Assembly (NCBI GenBank): GCA_015061815.1
Contig: SUVW01000001.1
Span: 62,001-126,000, forward strand
Length of the DNA stretch: 64,000 nt
Direction of reading: 5' to 3'
Source of the DNA: Lentisphaerota bacterium
GTDB taxonomy: Bacteria > Verrucomicrobiota > Lentisphaeria > Victivallales > Victivallaceae
Position 1 is the first letter of the stretch. Each line of letters begins with the position of its first letter. A program made the position numbers and the translations under genes. Shown here piece by piece: positions 50,679 to 59,542 of the stretch. The notes beneath the pieces are model-generated. The model was not told where the DNA came from. It searched no databases and worked only from the letters and a program-made list of their open reading frames with translations.

Positions 50679-52448
50679 ATGAAATTCAAGTTTTTTCTGA
50701 TACGCAGTATTTCCATTGCAATTATGCTGATACTGACGCTGGTATCGCTGGTGCTGGCAGTGGTGATGTCCCATGCCAGTACGCCATCATCCGGCGACAC
50801 ACTGTATTTTCCCTGGATGCTCTTCGGTGATGAATTGGTGCCGCTGCTGTTTTTCATCCCGGCCCTGATTTTCCGGAGCAGAATGTGTACTCTGGCAGCG
50901 ATAATCACCTCTTTTATGAATATATTTATCCGGACATCTGCGATAATTCTTTTCAACGAAACATTTATGCCGCTGGATTATCATTCGCTGAAAATACTCT
51001 GGCAGCATACGGACCTTTATGCCCTGGAAGCCGCATTCGGTGAACATTTCATCTACTGGCTGATCCCATTATTGCTGATGGGAGGAAGTGTGGTGATCTA
51101 CTGCTGCATACTCTCCTGGAAAACTGCCGGAAAAAATTACCGGCGGGTCTCGCGGAAATGGGTCTTCTTTTTTTCAATACTGCTGGGGTTGTCACTGATT
51201 TCCAATCTGCTTTTTTTAATATTCCGGATGAATACTCCTGAAAGTTATCTGGCCAGCCGTCCGCTGCCGATCGTTTCGGCGGATCTGACCAATGTCACTT
51301 TGCGAAAACTTTATGAACGTAAAGACTTTCAAAAAATCCCGCTTCCTGAAAGTTCACAAAAAATCCTGAAGGAGATGAATATCATCCCTGCGGAAAAGGT
51401 TGAAACACGAACCGGTACCGAACATTTTGACCGGATAATCATTATTGCCGTGGAATCTCTGGATTTTTCTTTTATAGGAGCCCACAATCCGCAAATGCCG
51501 CCGGGCATCACCCCGGAACTGGATAAATTGACCGGCAATTATCCTTCGATGAAAAATTACTTCGCCGCCGCCCAGCCGACCTCATGGGCATTGAATGCGC
51601 TGCTGCTCTCACGGCTGGATTACGACAAAGACCGTTACATGGATAATCTTTCACTTTTTTCCATATTGAAAAGCAAAGATTTTTATTCATACTATTTTTC
51701 GGCGGCAAGCGGGAAATTCGGGGAAAACCGGCGCATTTACAAGTCGGCCTTCTTCCCGGATGAACAATTCTTTCTGGAGGAGTGGGAAAGCACCAGCCGT
51801 TTCATAAAAGAAAGCGACTGGGGTTTGTCAGATAAAACACTTTTTGAAGGGGTCTTTGAGCAGCTGAAAAATTCCGGCAAAAAACGGTTTATCGCTCTGA
51901 TAAGCACAATGGATACTCACCCGGATTATTACAGTTGCGATCTGACTGATGAGGAAAAAAGAAACTTTCCGACTCCATTTCTGCAAGCTCTGCACAACTG
52001 CGACCGGGAGATAGGTAAATTTGTCCGCAAATTGACGGCAGATCCGGAACTTTACAATGACCGCACCCTGATCGTTATCACCGCCGATCACACGGCAACA
52101 CACGGAGAGAACTTCCTCAAACGCAAAAATTTCACTCCGGCCCGCATCCCGCTGATATTCATCTGCCGGGATCAGAATATTTTTGCCGGATTGGATACCG
52201 GAAAATTTGCCTCTTCCATCGACCTTGCGCCGACCCTGCTGCATCTGACCGGCTGTCAGATACCGGAAACCTTTATCGGACGGGCACTTTTCTCTCCCAA
52301 AAACATGGCGATATCCCGGGTTTTCGGAGATGTACTGCTGCTGAATACTCCGGCTGGAGAACAGGCTGTCAACACCAGAGAAGAGGATACTCCTGATAAA
52401 ACCGCACAGGCATTCAGAGATTTGTATCACTCACACTACGGCAGATAA
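50679..52448 (+). CDS. Membrane sulfatase-fold transferase (LTA synthase/phosphoethanolamine transferase-like)
   Basis: The 589-residue protein has five membrane helices in residues about 5-190 and a C-terminal alkaline-phosphatase/sulfatase-fold domain outside the membrane. Candidate metal and catalytic sites are Glu in IIAVESLDFSF, Thr/Ser in QPTSWALNAL (the nucleophile position of LTA synthases and EptA), and Asp-His in ITADHTATHGE. In a Gram-negative it would modify lipid A or a glycan with a phospho-alcohol, or act on periplasmic glucans. ATG 50679 has a poor ribosome site. It is monocistronic and divergent from the exporter operon. Confidence 0.83.
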   Translation: MKFKFFLIRSISIAIMLILTLVSLVLAVVMSHASTPSSGDTLYFPWMLFGDELVPLLFFIPALIFRSRMCTLAAIITSFMNIFIRTSAIILFNETFMPLDYHSLKILWQHTDLYALEAAFGEHFIYWLIPLLLMGGSVVIYCCILSWKTAGKNYRRVSRKWVFFFSILLGLSLISNLLFLIFRMNTPESYLASRPLPIVSADLTNVTLRKLYERKDFQKIPLPESSQKILKEMNIIPAEKVETRTGTEHFDRIIIIAVESLDFSFIGAHNPQMPPGITPELDKLTGNYPSMKNYFAAAQPTSWALNALLLSRLDYDKDRYMDNLSLFSILKSKDFYSYYFSAASGKFGENRRIYKSAFFPDEQFFLEEWESTSRFIKESDWGLSDKTLFEGVFEQLKNSGKKRFIALISTMDTHPDYYSCDLTDEEKRNFPTPFLQALHNCDREIGKFVRKLTADPELYNDRTLIVITADHTATHGENFLKRKNFTPARIPLIFICRDQNIFAGLDTGKFASSIDLAPTLLHLTGCQIPETFIGRALFSPKNMAISRVFGDVLLLNTPAGEQAVNTREEDTPDKTAQAFRDLYHSHYGR

Positions 52449-52463
52449 TTTCCCTGCCGCGAT

Positions 52464-52823
52464 TCAATTATGGCGGTGAGCGATCCGGTTGTTTTCGTCC
52501 AGCACGATCACGGTCGGACGGTGGACGGCAGCTTCCTGCTCATCGACCAGAGCGAAAGCCATGATAGTTACCACATCGCCGACATTTCCCAATTTGGCCG
52601 CCGGGCCATTAAGACAGAAATCCCGGGAACCGGCTTTACCGGGGATAGCATAAGTTTCCAGACGTGAACCGTTGTTGCGGTTGGCCACCAGAATTTTCTC
52701 ATACGGCAGGATATCTGCTTCTTTGAGCAGTTCCGGATCTATTTCCAAACTTCCCTCGTAATCCACCACGCATCGGGTGATTCGGGCGGTATGGATTTTG
52801 CCATTGAGCATTTGTCTTTGCAT
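52464..52823 (-). CDS. panD: Aspartate 1-decarboxylase proenzyme
   Basis: PanD makes beta-alanine for pantothenate/CoA. The 119-residue proenzyme has the self-processing Gly-Ser in VDYEGSLEID (the Ser becomes the pyruvoyl group), the catalytic Lys region near NGKIHTARIT, YAIPGKAGS and the NGPAAKLGNVGDVVTIMAF core. The ribosome site GAGG is good. It is monocistronic, convergent with the sulfatase-fold gene. Confidence 0.97.
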   Translation of the reverse strand: MQRQMLNGKIHTARITRCVVDYEGSLEIDPELLKEADILPYEKILVANRNNGSRLETYAIPGKAGSRDFCLNGPAAKLGNVGDVVTIMAFALVDEQEAAVHRPTVIVLDENNRIAHRHN

Positions 52824-52866
52824 TGATGTACCTCATAAAATTTCTGCGACGAATGATTTCAGGCAT

Positions 52867-52895
52867 AATATACTGCTGATTTGCATTTTTTGCAA
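52867..52895 (-). promoter_or_regulatory. Promoter of panD
   Basis: The minus strand shows -35 TTGCAA (52890-52895), 17 bp, and -10 TATATT (52867-52872). Confidence 0.65.
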
Positions 52896-52947
52896 AGCTT
52901 TTTTCTTTATCCGGCTGTTTTTTTTGATTTTATCGCGTTGTTGAGGA

Positions 52948-52976
52948 TTGTAAAAGCCGCCCCCGCAGTGTATATT
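52948..52976 (+). promoter_or_regulatory. Promoter of the DtxR-family regulator operon
   Basis: -35 TTGTAA (52948-52953), 17 bp, -10 TATATT (52971-52976), with a leader of about 65 bases. Confidence 0.65.
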
Positions 52977-53047
52977 AATGACAAAAGAGATAATTGTAAT
53001 AGCCATATAAGTCAGTCTTAATTGGATATAATCCCGGGAGTTCAGTC

Positions 53048-53737
53048 ATGTTCAGACAAAAGTTGCCCCTGTCAGGCAGTCAGGAAGATTATCTGGAGGC
53101 GATAGCGGAAATTCTGGAATCCGACGGCCATGCCCATACCAAAAAAATCGCCGACAAACTCGGTGTATCCATGCCGTCAGTGACCAACGCCCTGCAATCT
53201 CTTGCTGCCCGGGGACTTATCATTTACCGTTCACATGCGCCGGTCAAATTGACCGGTGCCGGGGTGAATAAAGCGGAAATCATCCGCCGTCGTCACGATG
53301 CCATGCGCCGTTTTCTTTGCGGTCTGCTGAAGATCGATATCGCCGAAGCCAACGCGGCGGCGTGCCGGATAGAACATGTCATCGGCGAGCCGATCACCTC
53401 AAGAATGACCGCCTTGATCGAAGCCGTTGAGCAACGTGAAGATTGTGCCGGATTGCGGAAATATCTTGATGAAATCATGCCGCAAATACAGGCCAAGCCT
53501 CTGGATCTGATTCCGTTGGACAAGTTGGAAAAGAACCATCATGCGGAGTTGGTATACATTTCAGAATCCCTGCGCGGCATCAAAAAATTTGCGGATATGG
53601 GACTGGTTCCGGGAGCGGTACTGCAATATGAGGGAATTGCTCCATTCGGCGATCTGATCCGGATAAAATTGATGGACACCCAGCTCTCTTTGCGTACCGG
53701 TGATGCTAAATTTTTCTGGGTCAAGGTACTGGATTGA
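53048..53737 (+). CDS. DtxR/MntR-family metal-dependent regulator
   Basis: The 229-residue protein has an N-terminal winged helix (about 10-70) with QEDYLEAIAEI and GVSMPSVTNALQSLAARGLI, and a dimerisation/metal domain (about 70-140, with EIIRRRHDAMRRFLCGLL and ACRIEHVIGEP). The C-terminal FeoA/SH3-like domain (about 150-229) has DMGLVPGAVLQYEG. It would repress metal uptake genes with Mn or Fe as co-repressor; no such target is visible nearby. The next gene starts directly after its stop. Confidence 0.93.
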   Translation: MFRQKLPLSGSQEDYLEAIAEILESDGHAHTKKIADKLGVSMPSVTNALQSLAARGLIIYRSHAPVKLTGAGVNKAEIIRRRHDAMRRFLCGLLKIDIAEANAAACRIEHVIGEPITSRMTALIEAVEQREDCAGLRKYLDEIMPQIQAKPLDLIPLDKLEKNHHAELVYISESLRGIKKFADMGLVPGAVLQYEGIAPFGDLIRIKLMDTQLSLRTGDAKFFWVKVLD

Positions 53738-54403
53738 ATGAATTATCACGGTGATTACCACAGATTGCTGGATACGGTGAAAGCCAAACTTGACACATCC
53801 GGCAGCTGCCATGACTTTGATCACACACTGCGGGTGATGAATAATGCGGAAAAACTTCTGGAATATTATCCGCAGGCAGATAAAGAGACCGTCATGCTTG
53901 CCGCATTGCTCCATGACATCGCCCGCCCGGAAGAAGAAGCCGGCAAGGGGAAGTGCTGTCATGCGGAACTGGGCGGTAAGATGGTTCCTGAACTGTTGGA
54001 AGCACATGGTTTCCCGTCTGATCTTGCGCAAGCTGTGTCCCGGGCGGTAAGCACTCACCGTTTCCGGAGCAAAAATGAACCGGAAACTCTGGAAGCGGAG
54101 ATAGTTTTTGATGCGGATAAACTGGATTCACTCGGTGCCGCCGGCATCGGGCGGGCGTTTCTGTTTGCCGGCAGAGAAAACGCCAGGCTGCACAACCGCG
54201 CAGAAGAGGCGCTGGCAGCGGATGCTTACAGCAAAGATGATACCGCATTCAGGGAATATCTGGTCAAACTGCAATATCTGCCGCGCCGGATGCGGAGCAG
54301 TGCCGGGAGAAAGATGGCGGTCAGCCGGGCAGCATTTATGGCGGATTTTTTTGAGCAGTTGAATTTGGAAGTTTACGGGAACTCCGATAATATGCAAAAA
54401 TAA
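53738..54403 (+). CDS. HD-domain phosphohydrolase
   Basis: The 221-residue protein has an HD metal site: His in CHDFDHTLRV, the His-Asp pair in LLHDIARPEEE, a further His in the CHAELGG region and Asp in VFDADKLDSLGAAGIGRAFLF. This is the pattern of the YfbR/YedJ-like uncharacterised HD family. The substrate is probably a nucleotide or other phosphate ester. The ATG follows the regulator stop without any spacer, so the two are translationally coupled. Confidence 0.88.
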   Translation: MNYHGDYHRLLDTVKAKLDTSGSCHDFDHTLRVMNNAEKLLEYYPQADKETVMLAALLHDIARPEEEAGKGKCCHAELGGKMVPELLEAHGFPSDLAQAVSRAVSTHRFRSKNEPETLEAEIVFDADKLDSLGAAGIGRAFLFAGRENARLHNRAEEALAADAYSKDDTAFREYLVKLQYLPRRMRSSAGRKMAVSRAAFMADFFEQLNLEVYGNSDNMQK

Positions 54404-54421
54404 AAATTCAGGAGATTTTTG

Positions 54422-54964
54422 ATGAAAATAGCATTTATTTCCGACATTCACGGAATGGCGGTCACACTGAAAAAGGCTCTCGATCACGCAGACCGGATGA
54501 ATGCGGAAAATATCGTGATCCTCGGCGACATCCTCTATCACGGCCCGCGCAACGGAGTACCTGATCTTTATGATCCGGCGCAGGTGGTAAATTTGCTCAA
54601 TGCCCGCAAATCCCAACTCATGGCAGTGCGCGGCAACTGTGATGCGGAGGTCGATCAGATGCTGTTGAATTTTCCGATCATGGCGGATTATTCGGAATTG
54701 TTCTGCGATGATCAGCGTTTTTTCCTGACACACGGTCACTTGTGGAATGAAAATCATCTGCCGGAACTGCCGGAAAACACCATTCTGGCGCACGGGCACA
54801 CTCACATTGCCGCCTTGAAAAAGATTCCCGGCGGCCCGGTAATATTCAATCCCGGTTCGATCTCATTGCCGAAAAACACGGTTCAGCGTTCATTCGGCTG
54901 GTTTGACGGTAAAAATCTGAGCATACGGGACCTGGAAGACGGTTCTCAGATCTGTTCCGCCTGA
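54422..54964 (+). CDS. Metallophosphoesterase, YfcE family
   Basis: The 180-residue calcineurin-like phosphodiesterase starts at ATG 54422 with AGGAG 7 bp upstream. Metal motifs: FISDIHG, ILGDILYHGPRN, VRGNCDAEVD, FLTHGHLWN and LAHGHTHI, then the NPGSISLPKN motif typical of YfcE/MJ0936 enzymes. These hydrolyse simple phosphodiesters in vitro; the physiological substrate is unknown. It is the third gene of the DtxR-family operon. Confidence 0.94.
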   Translation: MKIAFISDIHGMAVTLKKALDHADRMNAENIVILGDILYHGPRNGVPDLYDPAQVVNLLNARKSQLMAVRGNCDAEVDQMLLNFPIMADYSELFCDDQRFFLTHGHLWNENHLPELPENTILAHGHTHIAALKKIPGGPVIFNPGSISLPKNTVQRSFGWFDGKNLSIRDLEDGSQICSA

Positions 54965-55002
54965 ATTTCCGCATCCGGCGGCCAACGTTTTCCCATCCTC
55001 TG

Positions 55003-55040
55003 CCCGGGCAGTGTATCGCACTGTCCGGGTGATATTTATC
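55003..55040 (+). terminator. Likely terminator after the YfcE-type gene
   Basis: CCCGGGCAGTG (55003-55013) pairs with CACTGTCCGGG (55019-55029), one wobble, 5-base loop. The T-run is interrupted. Confidence 0.55.
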
Positions 55041-55077
55041 TATCCTCTTTTTGATAAAAAAATGTACCCCGCAAAAA

Positions 55078-55106
55078 TTGAAAATGCCATATCCCGATGA
55101 TATATT
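55078..55106 (+). promoter_or_regulatory. Promoter of the GH42-like gene
   Basis: -35 TTGAAA (55078-55083), 17 bp, -10 TATATT (55101-55106), with a leader of about 120 bases. Confidence 0.65.
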
Positions 55107-55231
55107 ATGATGTTACCGGAATCGGATGAAATTATGGCGGCAAAAAGACCGGACCGGTCAACAGAAATCCCCGGTCGTCCGATATGCGCAGACATGTATC
55201 CGGGCCTGACATTTTACAATGGAGTATTCAC

Positions 55232-57091
55232 ATGAGCAAATTTACGGTGGAAAAACACAATGGCATCCCGGCCTTGTACCGCGACGGAGTAAAAGAAGTT
55301 CCGGTAATGTACTGGATGCGGGAATTGACAGCTGAAGATCTGCGGGATATCCATGAAACCGGCATCCGGCTTTTCACCTGTCACTGGGGACGTTCAGCGA
55401 TGGCACATCCATTCTGGGTCGGAGAAAACGAGTATGATTTTAGCTGGTTTGATGAACAGATGGAACTTTTTGCCCGCACCTGCCCGGACAGCTGGCTGCT
55501 GCCGCGTATTTTTGTTTCTGCTCCGGAGTGGTGGCTGAAAAAGAATCCGGATGAGTGCATCGGCTATTCCCAACCGGAAGGCGACATTCCGAAAAATGTT
55601 TCCTTCGCTTCCGAAAAGTGGAAAGAAGAGGGCGGGGAAGCTCTGCGTCAGCTCCTCCGGCACTTGAAATCCATGCCCTGGCATGACCGCATCTGCGGAA
55701 TACAGGTCGCTGCCGGTCACTGCGGTGAATGGCACGTCTGGTATTCCTATTCCATTCCCGGCAGCAGCCAAGCTATGGCAAAACGTTACGGCGCACCGAT
55801 CCCGCCGCCGGAGCAGCGCGGTGAAAAATTCTGGAAATGCTACTTCTCCGCAGGTGCCGAAGCGATCGACCGCTTCTGTACCATCGTCAAGGAGGAAACC
55901 GATTATCCGGCCATGTCTTTTTACGGATATTTCCAGAACAGCGACAACCCGTATCTGATGCATCTGGCAGTCGATCAACTGCTGCGAAGTGACAAGGTGG
56001 ATATGCTGGCCAGTCCCCATGTCTACAGCCGCCGGCTGCCGGGTGAGGATGCTTACTTCCGGGCCTATCCGGCATCTCTGGCCAAACATGGCAAATTCTT
56101 CATCGATGAAGCAGATGACCGCACCCATCTGGGCAGTTACCACGATTACAACGGCAGACGGATTATGGGAGATACTGTGGAGGAATCGCAGAATATGATG
56201 TACCGGGAGTTGGGAAACGCCATGACTCACTGTGTCGGTTTGTGGTATATGGATATCGATGGCGGGATGTTCCGGGCCCCGGAATACCGGGCTGTCATCA
56301 AAGATGCTTACCGGATCTACCGTGATCATCTGCAGCTGCCGCAGGAACGGGTTTCCGAAGTCGCAGTGATCCATGATCCGGCAGGCCGGATGAGCAGGCC
56401 GTACTATTCCACCGCGAACTGCTTTGATGAAGTGGCGGTGCCGGATCTGGCTTTTGCCTCCCTGACCAGAGCCGGGGCCCCATTCGATCTTTATACCAGC
56501 GGTGATCTGGACTATGAAACCGTGTCCAAATACAAAGTTCTGGTCATCATGGGCGGCGCAGCATTGAGCGACGGAGCCAGAAAGGAACTTGAAAAACTGA
56601 AAAGTGACGGCAGAACGATCATCTGGTTATGGGGCGCCGGTTCGATTCTGAATGAGAAATTTACAGAAAAAGGCATCCGGGAACTGACTCAACTGGATAT
56701 CCGGATGACTCCGGAACAGGAGTTCCCGCATTTGAGTGAAGACGGCTGGCTGCCGGGAAAGATCGTTCCGGGATTTGAACCGCAGGAAATCAGCAGGAAG
56801 TTTGCCGGTTGGCGCAGCATCTATTTCGGAACAGCTGATGTTGCCCCGGCAAAATTCCGGGACATACTGGATGAAGCCGGCGTTTTTATCTATTCAAAAA
56901 CCGACGATGTCATTTCCGTATCCAGAAGTGCCATGATGCTGCTGGGTTCCACGCCCGGAGTAAAAAACATACAGTTGCCCGGCCGCCGGAACGTCCGCAA
57001 TCTGCGTACCAAAGAACTTATCGGAGAAGATATCGACCGCTTTTCCATTACCCTTAAACAGGGGGAAACTTTGCTGTTGGAAATGCAGTGA
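55232..57091 (+). CDS. Cytoplasmic GH42-like glycoside hydrolase
   Basis: The 619-residue protein has no signal peptide; ATG 55232 follows TGGAG, and the open frame upstream is unsupported. A TIM barrel (about 20-380) carries the probable acid/base Glu in AAGHCGEWHVW and the probable nucleophile Glu in FFIDEADDRTH. It is followed by a flavodoxin-like trimerisation-type domain (about 390-530, KVLVIMGGAALSDGARKELEKL) as in beta-galactosidases of GH42. The ending is a small beta domain. It would cut imported oligosaccharides; the substrate is not certain. Confidence 0.82.
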   Translation: MSKFTVEKHNGIPALYRDGVKEVPVMYWMRELTAEDLRDIHETGIRLFTCHWGRSAMAHPFWVGENEYDFSWFDEQMELFARTCPDSWLLPRIFVSAPEWWLKKNPDECIGYSQPEGDIPKNVSFASEKWKEEGGEALRQLLRHLKSMPWHDRICGIQVAAGHCGEWHVWYSYSIPGSSQAMAKRYGAPIPPPEQRGEKFWKCYFSAGAEAIDRFCTIVKEETDYPAMSFYGYFQNSDNPYLMHLAVDQLLRSDKVDMLASPHVYSRRLPGEDAYFRAYPASLAKHGKFFIDEADDRTHLGSYHDYNGRRIMGDTVEESQNMMYRELGNAMTHCVGLWYMDIDGGMFRAPEYRAVIKDAYRIYRDHLQLPQERVSEVAVIHDPAGRMSRPYYSTANCFDEVAVPDLAFASLTRAGAPFDLYTSGDLDYETVSKYKVLVIMGGAALSDGARKELEKLKSDGRTIIWLWGAGSILNEKFTEKGIRELTQLDIRMTPEQEFPHLSEDGWLPGKIVPGFEPQEISRKFAGWRSIYFGTADVAPAKFRDILDEAGVFIYSKTDDVISVSRSAMMLLGSTPGVKNIQLPGRRNVRNLRTKELIGEDIDRFSITLKQGETLLLEMQ

Positions 57092-57181
57092 ACTTCATAC
57101 ATGCAGCCTTGTTCCTCCCGGAAGTGTACGATTGTATTCAGAAAATGATGCTGAATATGAAAAAATCCACCGGACAACAAG

Positions 57182-57210
57182 TTGAAAAAACTGATAAGAA
57201 GTGTTAATTT
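57182..57210 (+). promoter_or_regulatory. Possible promoter of the SGNH hydrolase gene
   Basis: -35 TTGAAA (57182-57187), 17 bp, weak -10 TAATTT (57205-57210). Confidence 0.4.
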
Positions 57211-57259
57211 AAAGTGGTAAACGGAAAAATATAACACTGGTGAAAAAGGATTGTCAACG

Positions 57260-58348
57260 ATGAAAAACAATGCTGCGAAATATGACAAAGCGATGGCCGC
57301 CGGAGCAGTGGCCGATCAGAAATTGAAATTCATCACTCCGGAAACCGCGCCGTTGCGGTTGAGTGGATTTGCATTCGGCAAATGTGAGGGAAAATTCCGC
57401 CGTCTGCCGGAAGATGAGAGATTTTCCGATGGAGTAAAGATCCTCTCCTGGCACACCTCCGGCGGCAGAGTTGATTTCCGCACCGATTCCACAAGGCTGC
57501 AGATAAAGGTGAAATTGCATAAATCATCCCACATGGATCACATGCCGGATGTCGGCTCCTGCGGCTTTGATCTTTACGCCGGAGAACCCGGCCGGGCAGT
57601 TATGATCGGCACTTCACGTTCAAAGGCCGGAAGTGATGAGTATGAAAGTACACTGCACAATGACACTCTGCCGGGAAAAATGGAAAATTACACCATAAAT
57701 TTCCCGCTTTACAGCGGCATTGAATCTCTGCTCATCGGCATTGATGAAGATGCTCAACTGCAGGCTCCGGCCCCCTGGGCGGATGAACGGCCGATGGTCT
57801 TTTACGGCACCAGTATCACCCAGGGCGGCTGTGCTTCCCGGCCGGGGATGTCATATCCGGCGATTTTGAGCCGCCGCTTCAATATTCCGGCACTGAATTT
57901 CGGTTTTTCCGGGAACGGCAAAGGCGAACCGGCAGTCGCGGAATATCTGGCCAAAATTACCGATCCGGCGTTTTACCTGCTTGATTACGAACCCAATGCC
58001 AAACCGGACGGAGTAAAAGAAACTTTAAGCTCCTTCATTGATATTCTGCGGGAAAAACATCCGGAAACACCGGTTTTTGTCATGTCTTCGCTGCGTTTCA
58101 ACCGGGAGATCCCGATCACCGGTTCGCCGGATATTCAGGCGGATATTCTGGCCGGATCAGTCAAATTTCAACGCGCTGAAGTGCAGAGAAGAAAAAAGGC
58201 CGGGGACAAAAATATCCATTTCATCAACGGCGGCAAAATCGCCGGCAAAGATTGGCATGAATTCTCTGTTGACGGCTGTCATCAGACCGATCTGGGCTTC
58301 TACATGATCGCCAACAATCTTGAAAAGATCCTGAAAAAAGTTCTGTAA
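57260..58348 (+). CDS. SGNH/GDSL-type esterase
   Basis: The 362-residue protein has an N-terminal beta-sandwich (about 40-165) and a C-terminal SGNH hydrolase. The nucleophile Ser is in FYGTSITQGG, the oxyanion Gly/Asn in GFSGNGKGEP, and the Asp-His pair in SVDGCHQTDLGF. This two-part layout matches esterases that remove acetyl or other acyl groups from glycans. There is no signal peptide. ATG 57260 behind AAAGGA is preferred to TTG 57251. It follows the GH42-like gene by 168 bp. Confidence 0.87.
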   Translation: MKNNAAKYDKAMAAGAVADQKLKFITPETAPLRLSGFAFGKCEGKFRRLPEDERFSDGVKILSWHTSGGRVDFRTDSTRLQIKVKLHKSSHMDHMPDVGSCGFDLYAGEPGRAVMIGTSRSKAGSDEYESTLHNDTLPGKMENYTINFPLYSGIESLLIGIDEDAQLQAPAPWADERPMVFYGTSITQGGCASRPGMSYPAILSRRFNIPALNFGFSGNGKGEPAVAEYLAKITDPAFYLLDYEPNAKPDGVKETLSSFIDILREKHPETPVFVMSSLRFNREIPITGSPDIQADILAGSVKFQRAEVQRRKKAGDKNIHFINGGKIAGKDWHEFSVDGCHQTDLGFYMIANNLEKILKKVL

Positions 58349-58358
58349 GCACTATGCT

Positions 58359-58409
58359 CCGGAAGATCACGGACGGGAAGTCCCGCAATGTGTCTTCCGG
58401 TCACTTTTT
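58359..58409 (+). terminator. Terminator after the SGNH hydrolase gene
   Basis: CCGGAAGA (58359-58366) pairs with TCTTCCGG (58393-58400), with an inner CGGGA/TCCCG hairpin, followed by TCACTTTTTG. It overlaps the 3' end of the convergent regulator gene. Confidence 0.7.
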
Positions 58410-59297
58410 GAAGCTCTGCAGCTTTCTGAATTCTCTCGGGGTCGTACCGGTCACACTCCGGAACACCCGGTTGAATTGCGATATGCTCCCGAAGCCGCAG
58501 ACAAAAGATATTTCCCCGACCGACAACTCCGTTTCGCCAAGCATCTCTTTGGCCTTATCCACCCGGTAACAATTCAGATATGAATTGAAACCCACACCGA
58601 TCTCACGGTGAAATATCCGGCTGAAATAGTTTGCCGAGAAGTAGAACTTTTTTGCCACAGACTCAACCGTCAGAGCTTGAGCGAAATTTTCGTGGATATA
58701 ATCCTGTATCGCCAGTATTTTATCGGGGGAGTTGATCGATTCCATGAACATAAGATTCTGATAGGTGGAAGTTATCAATTTCCCCATCAGCATCAAATAT
58801 CCGACAACTCCGTCGATCTGTTTCATACTCAAGACTATGGTATCGCGGCAGCAGGCGTGCAATTCCCCGGCATCCAATCCGGTCAGATCTGCCAGAAGCT
58901 GAAACTCTTTTTCCCCCGGTCGCGGATTACCCTCGATGTAAAACTGTCCGCTGGTAAGACATCCCAGATAAGTACCGTTTTTATCGAAAAGCGGCACGAC
59001 GATATCAGAAAAACCGGCATGACAGTTGTAAATGTAACTTTCCCCGGAAGCTTTGGCATAAGCGGCGGCCCCGTTGTCGGCCCGACGGCAGGCATCGCAA
59101 CCTTTTTCACTGCGGCGCAAAGCTTCACACAGCGGGTGAAAGTGGCGGCCTTTGGAAAGTTTCAAACTGTCGCCGCCGGCACTGATGAAGTCAATGACGA
59201 TACCCAGCATTTTGTAGATGCAGTCATGATACTCCTGCAGCTGTTTTTCATTGCCGAGTTTGGCAAATACCCGGTTGATTATTTCCCGATGATTCAT
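58401..59297 (-). CDS. AraC-family regulator with PocR sensor domain
   Basis: The 298-residue protein has an N-terminal PocR domain (about 10-165) with the conserved CDACRRADNGAA and YNCHAGFSDIVVP cysteine motifs, then a C-terminal AraC double helix-turn-helix (about 195-295) with LTVESVAKKFYFSANYFSRIF and GFGSISQFNRVFRSVTGTTP. PocR domains bind small molecules, typically hydrocarbon derivatives or sugars. It is divergent from the PTE-family gene and convergent with the SGNH gene, so it probably activates the flanking glycan genes. The ribosome site AAAGGAG is strong. Confidence 0.93.
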   Translation of the reverse strand: MNHREIINRVFAKLGNEKQLQEYHDCIYKMLGIVIDFISAGGDSLKLSKGRHFHPLCEALRRSEKGCDACRRADNGAAAYAKASGESYIYNCHAGFSDIVVPLFDKNGTYLGCLTSGQFYIEGNPRPGEKEFQLLADLTGLDAGELHACCRDTIVLSMKQIDGVVGYLMLMGKLITSTYQNLMFMESINSPDKILAIQDYIHENFAQALTVESVAKKFYFSANYFSRIFHREIGVGFNSYLNCYRVDKAKEMLGETELSVGEISFVCGFGSISQFNRVFRSVTGTTPREFRKLQSFKK

Positions 59298-59409
59298 CTG
59301 AATTCTCCTTTGATATCAAGTCTGTGTAAAAAACGGCTGAAAATGCCGGAAAATCCGCAATATTTCCAGGCATTTTCCGGATTTTTCGCAATTTTTTAAG
59401 AATATGCGT

Positions 59410-59438
59410 AATATACAGCATAAATTGCGGAGATTCAA
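59410..59438 (-). promoter_or_regulatory. Promoter of the PocR-AraC regulator gene
   Basis: The minus strand shows -35 TTGAAT (59433-59438), 17 bp, and -10 TATATT (59410-59415). Confidence 0.65.
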
Positions 59439-59451
59439 ACAAAAAAATGTG

Positions 59452-59457
59452 TATATT
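59452..59457 (+). promoter_or_regulatory. -10 element of the PTE/glycosidase operon
   Basis: TATATT at 59452-59457 has no good -35 at 16-18 bp. It lies 14 bp from the -35 of the divergent regulator promoter. A missing -35 fits dependence on the AraC-type activator. Confidence 0.4.
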
Positions 59458-59542
59458 AGATAATGTAAACAAAAAAATACTGAAAAAAGCCACCGGATAA
59501 AGAAAAAATCGAAAAAAATCCGGCGGAAAAATAAGGAAAACT

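Noticed and set aside
52439-52459. CGGCAG/CTGCCG hairpin between the sulfatase-fold gene and panD
   Set aside because: The stem is only 6 bp and no T-run follows on either strand.
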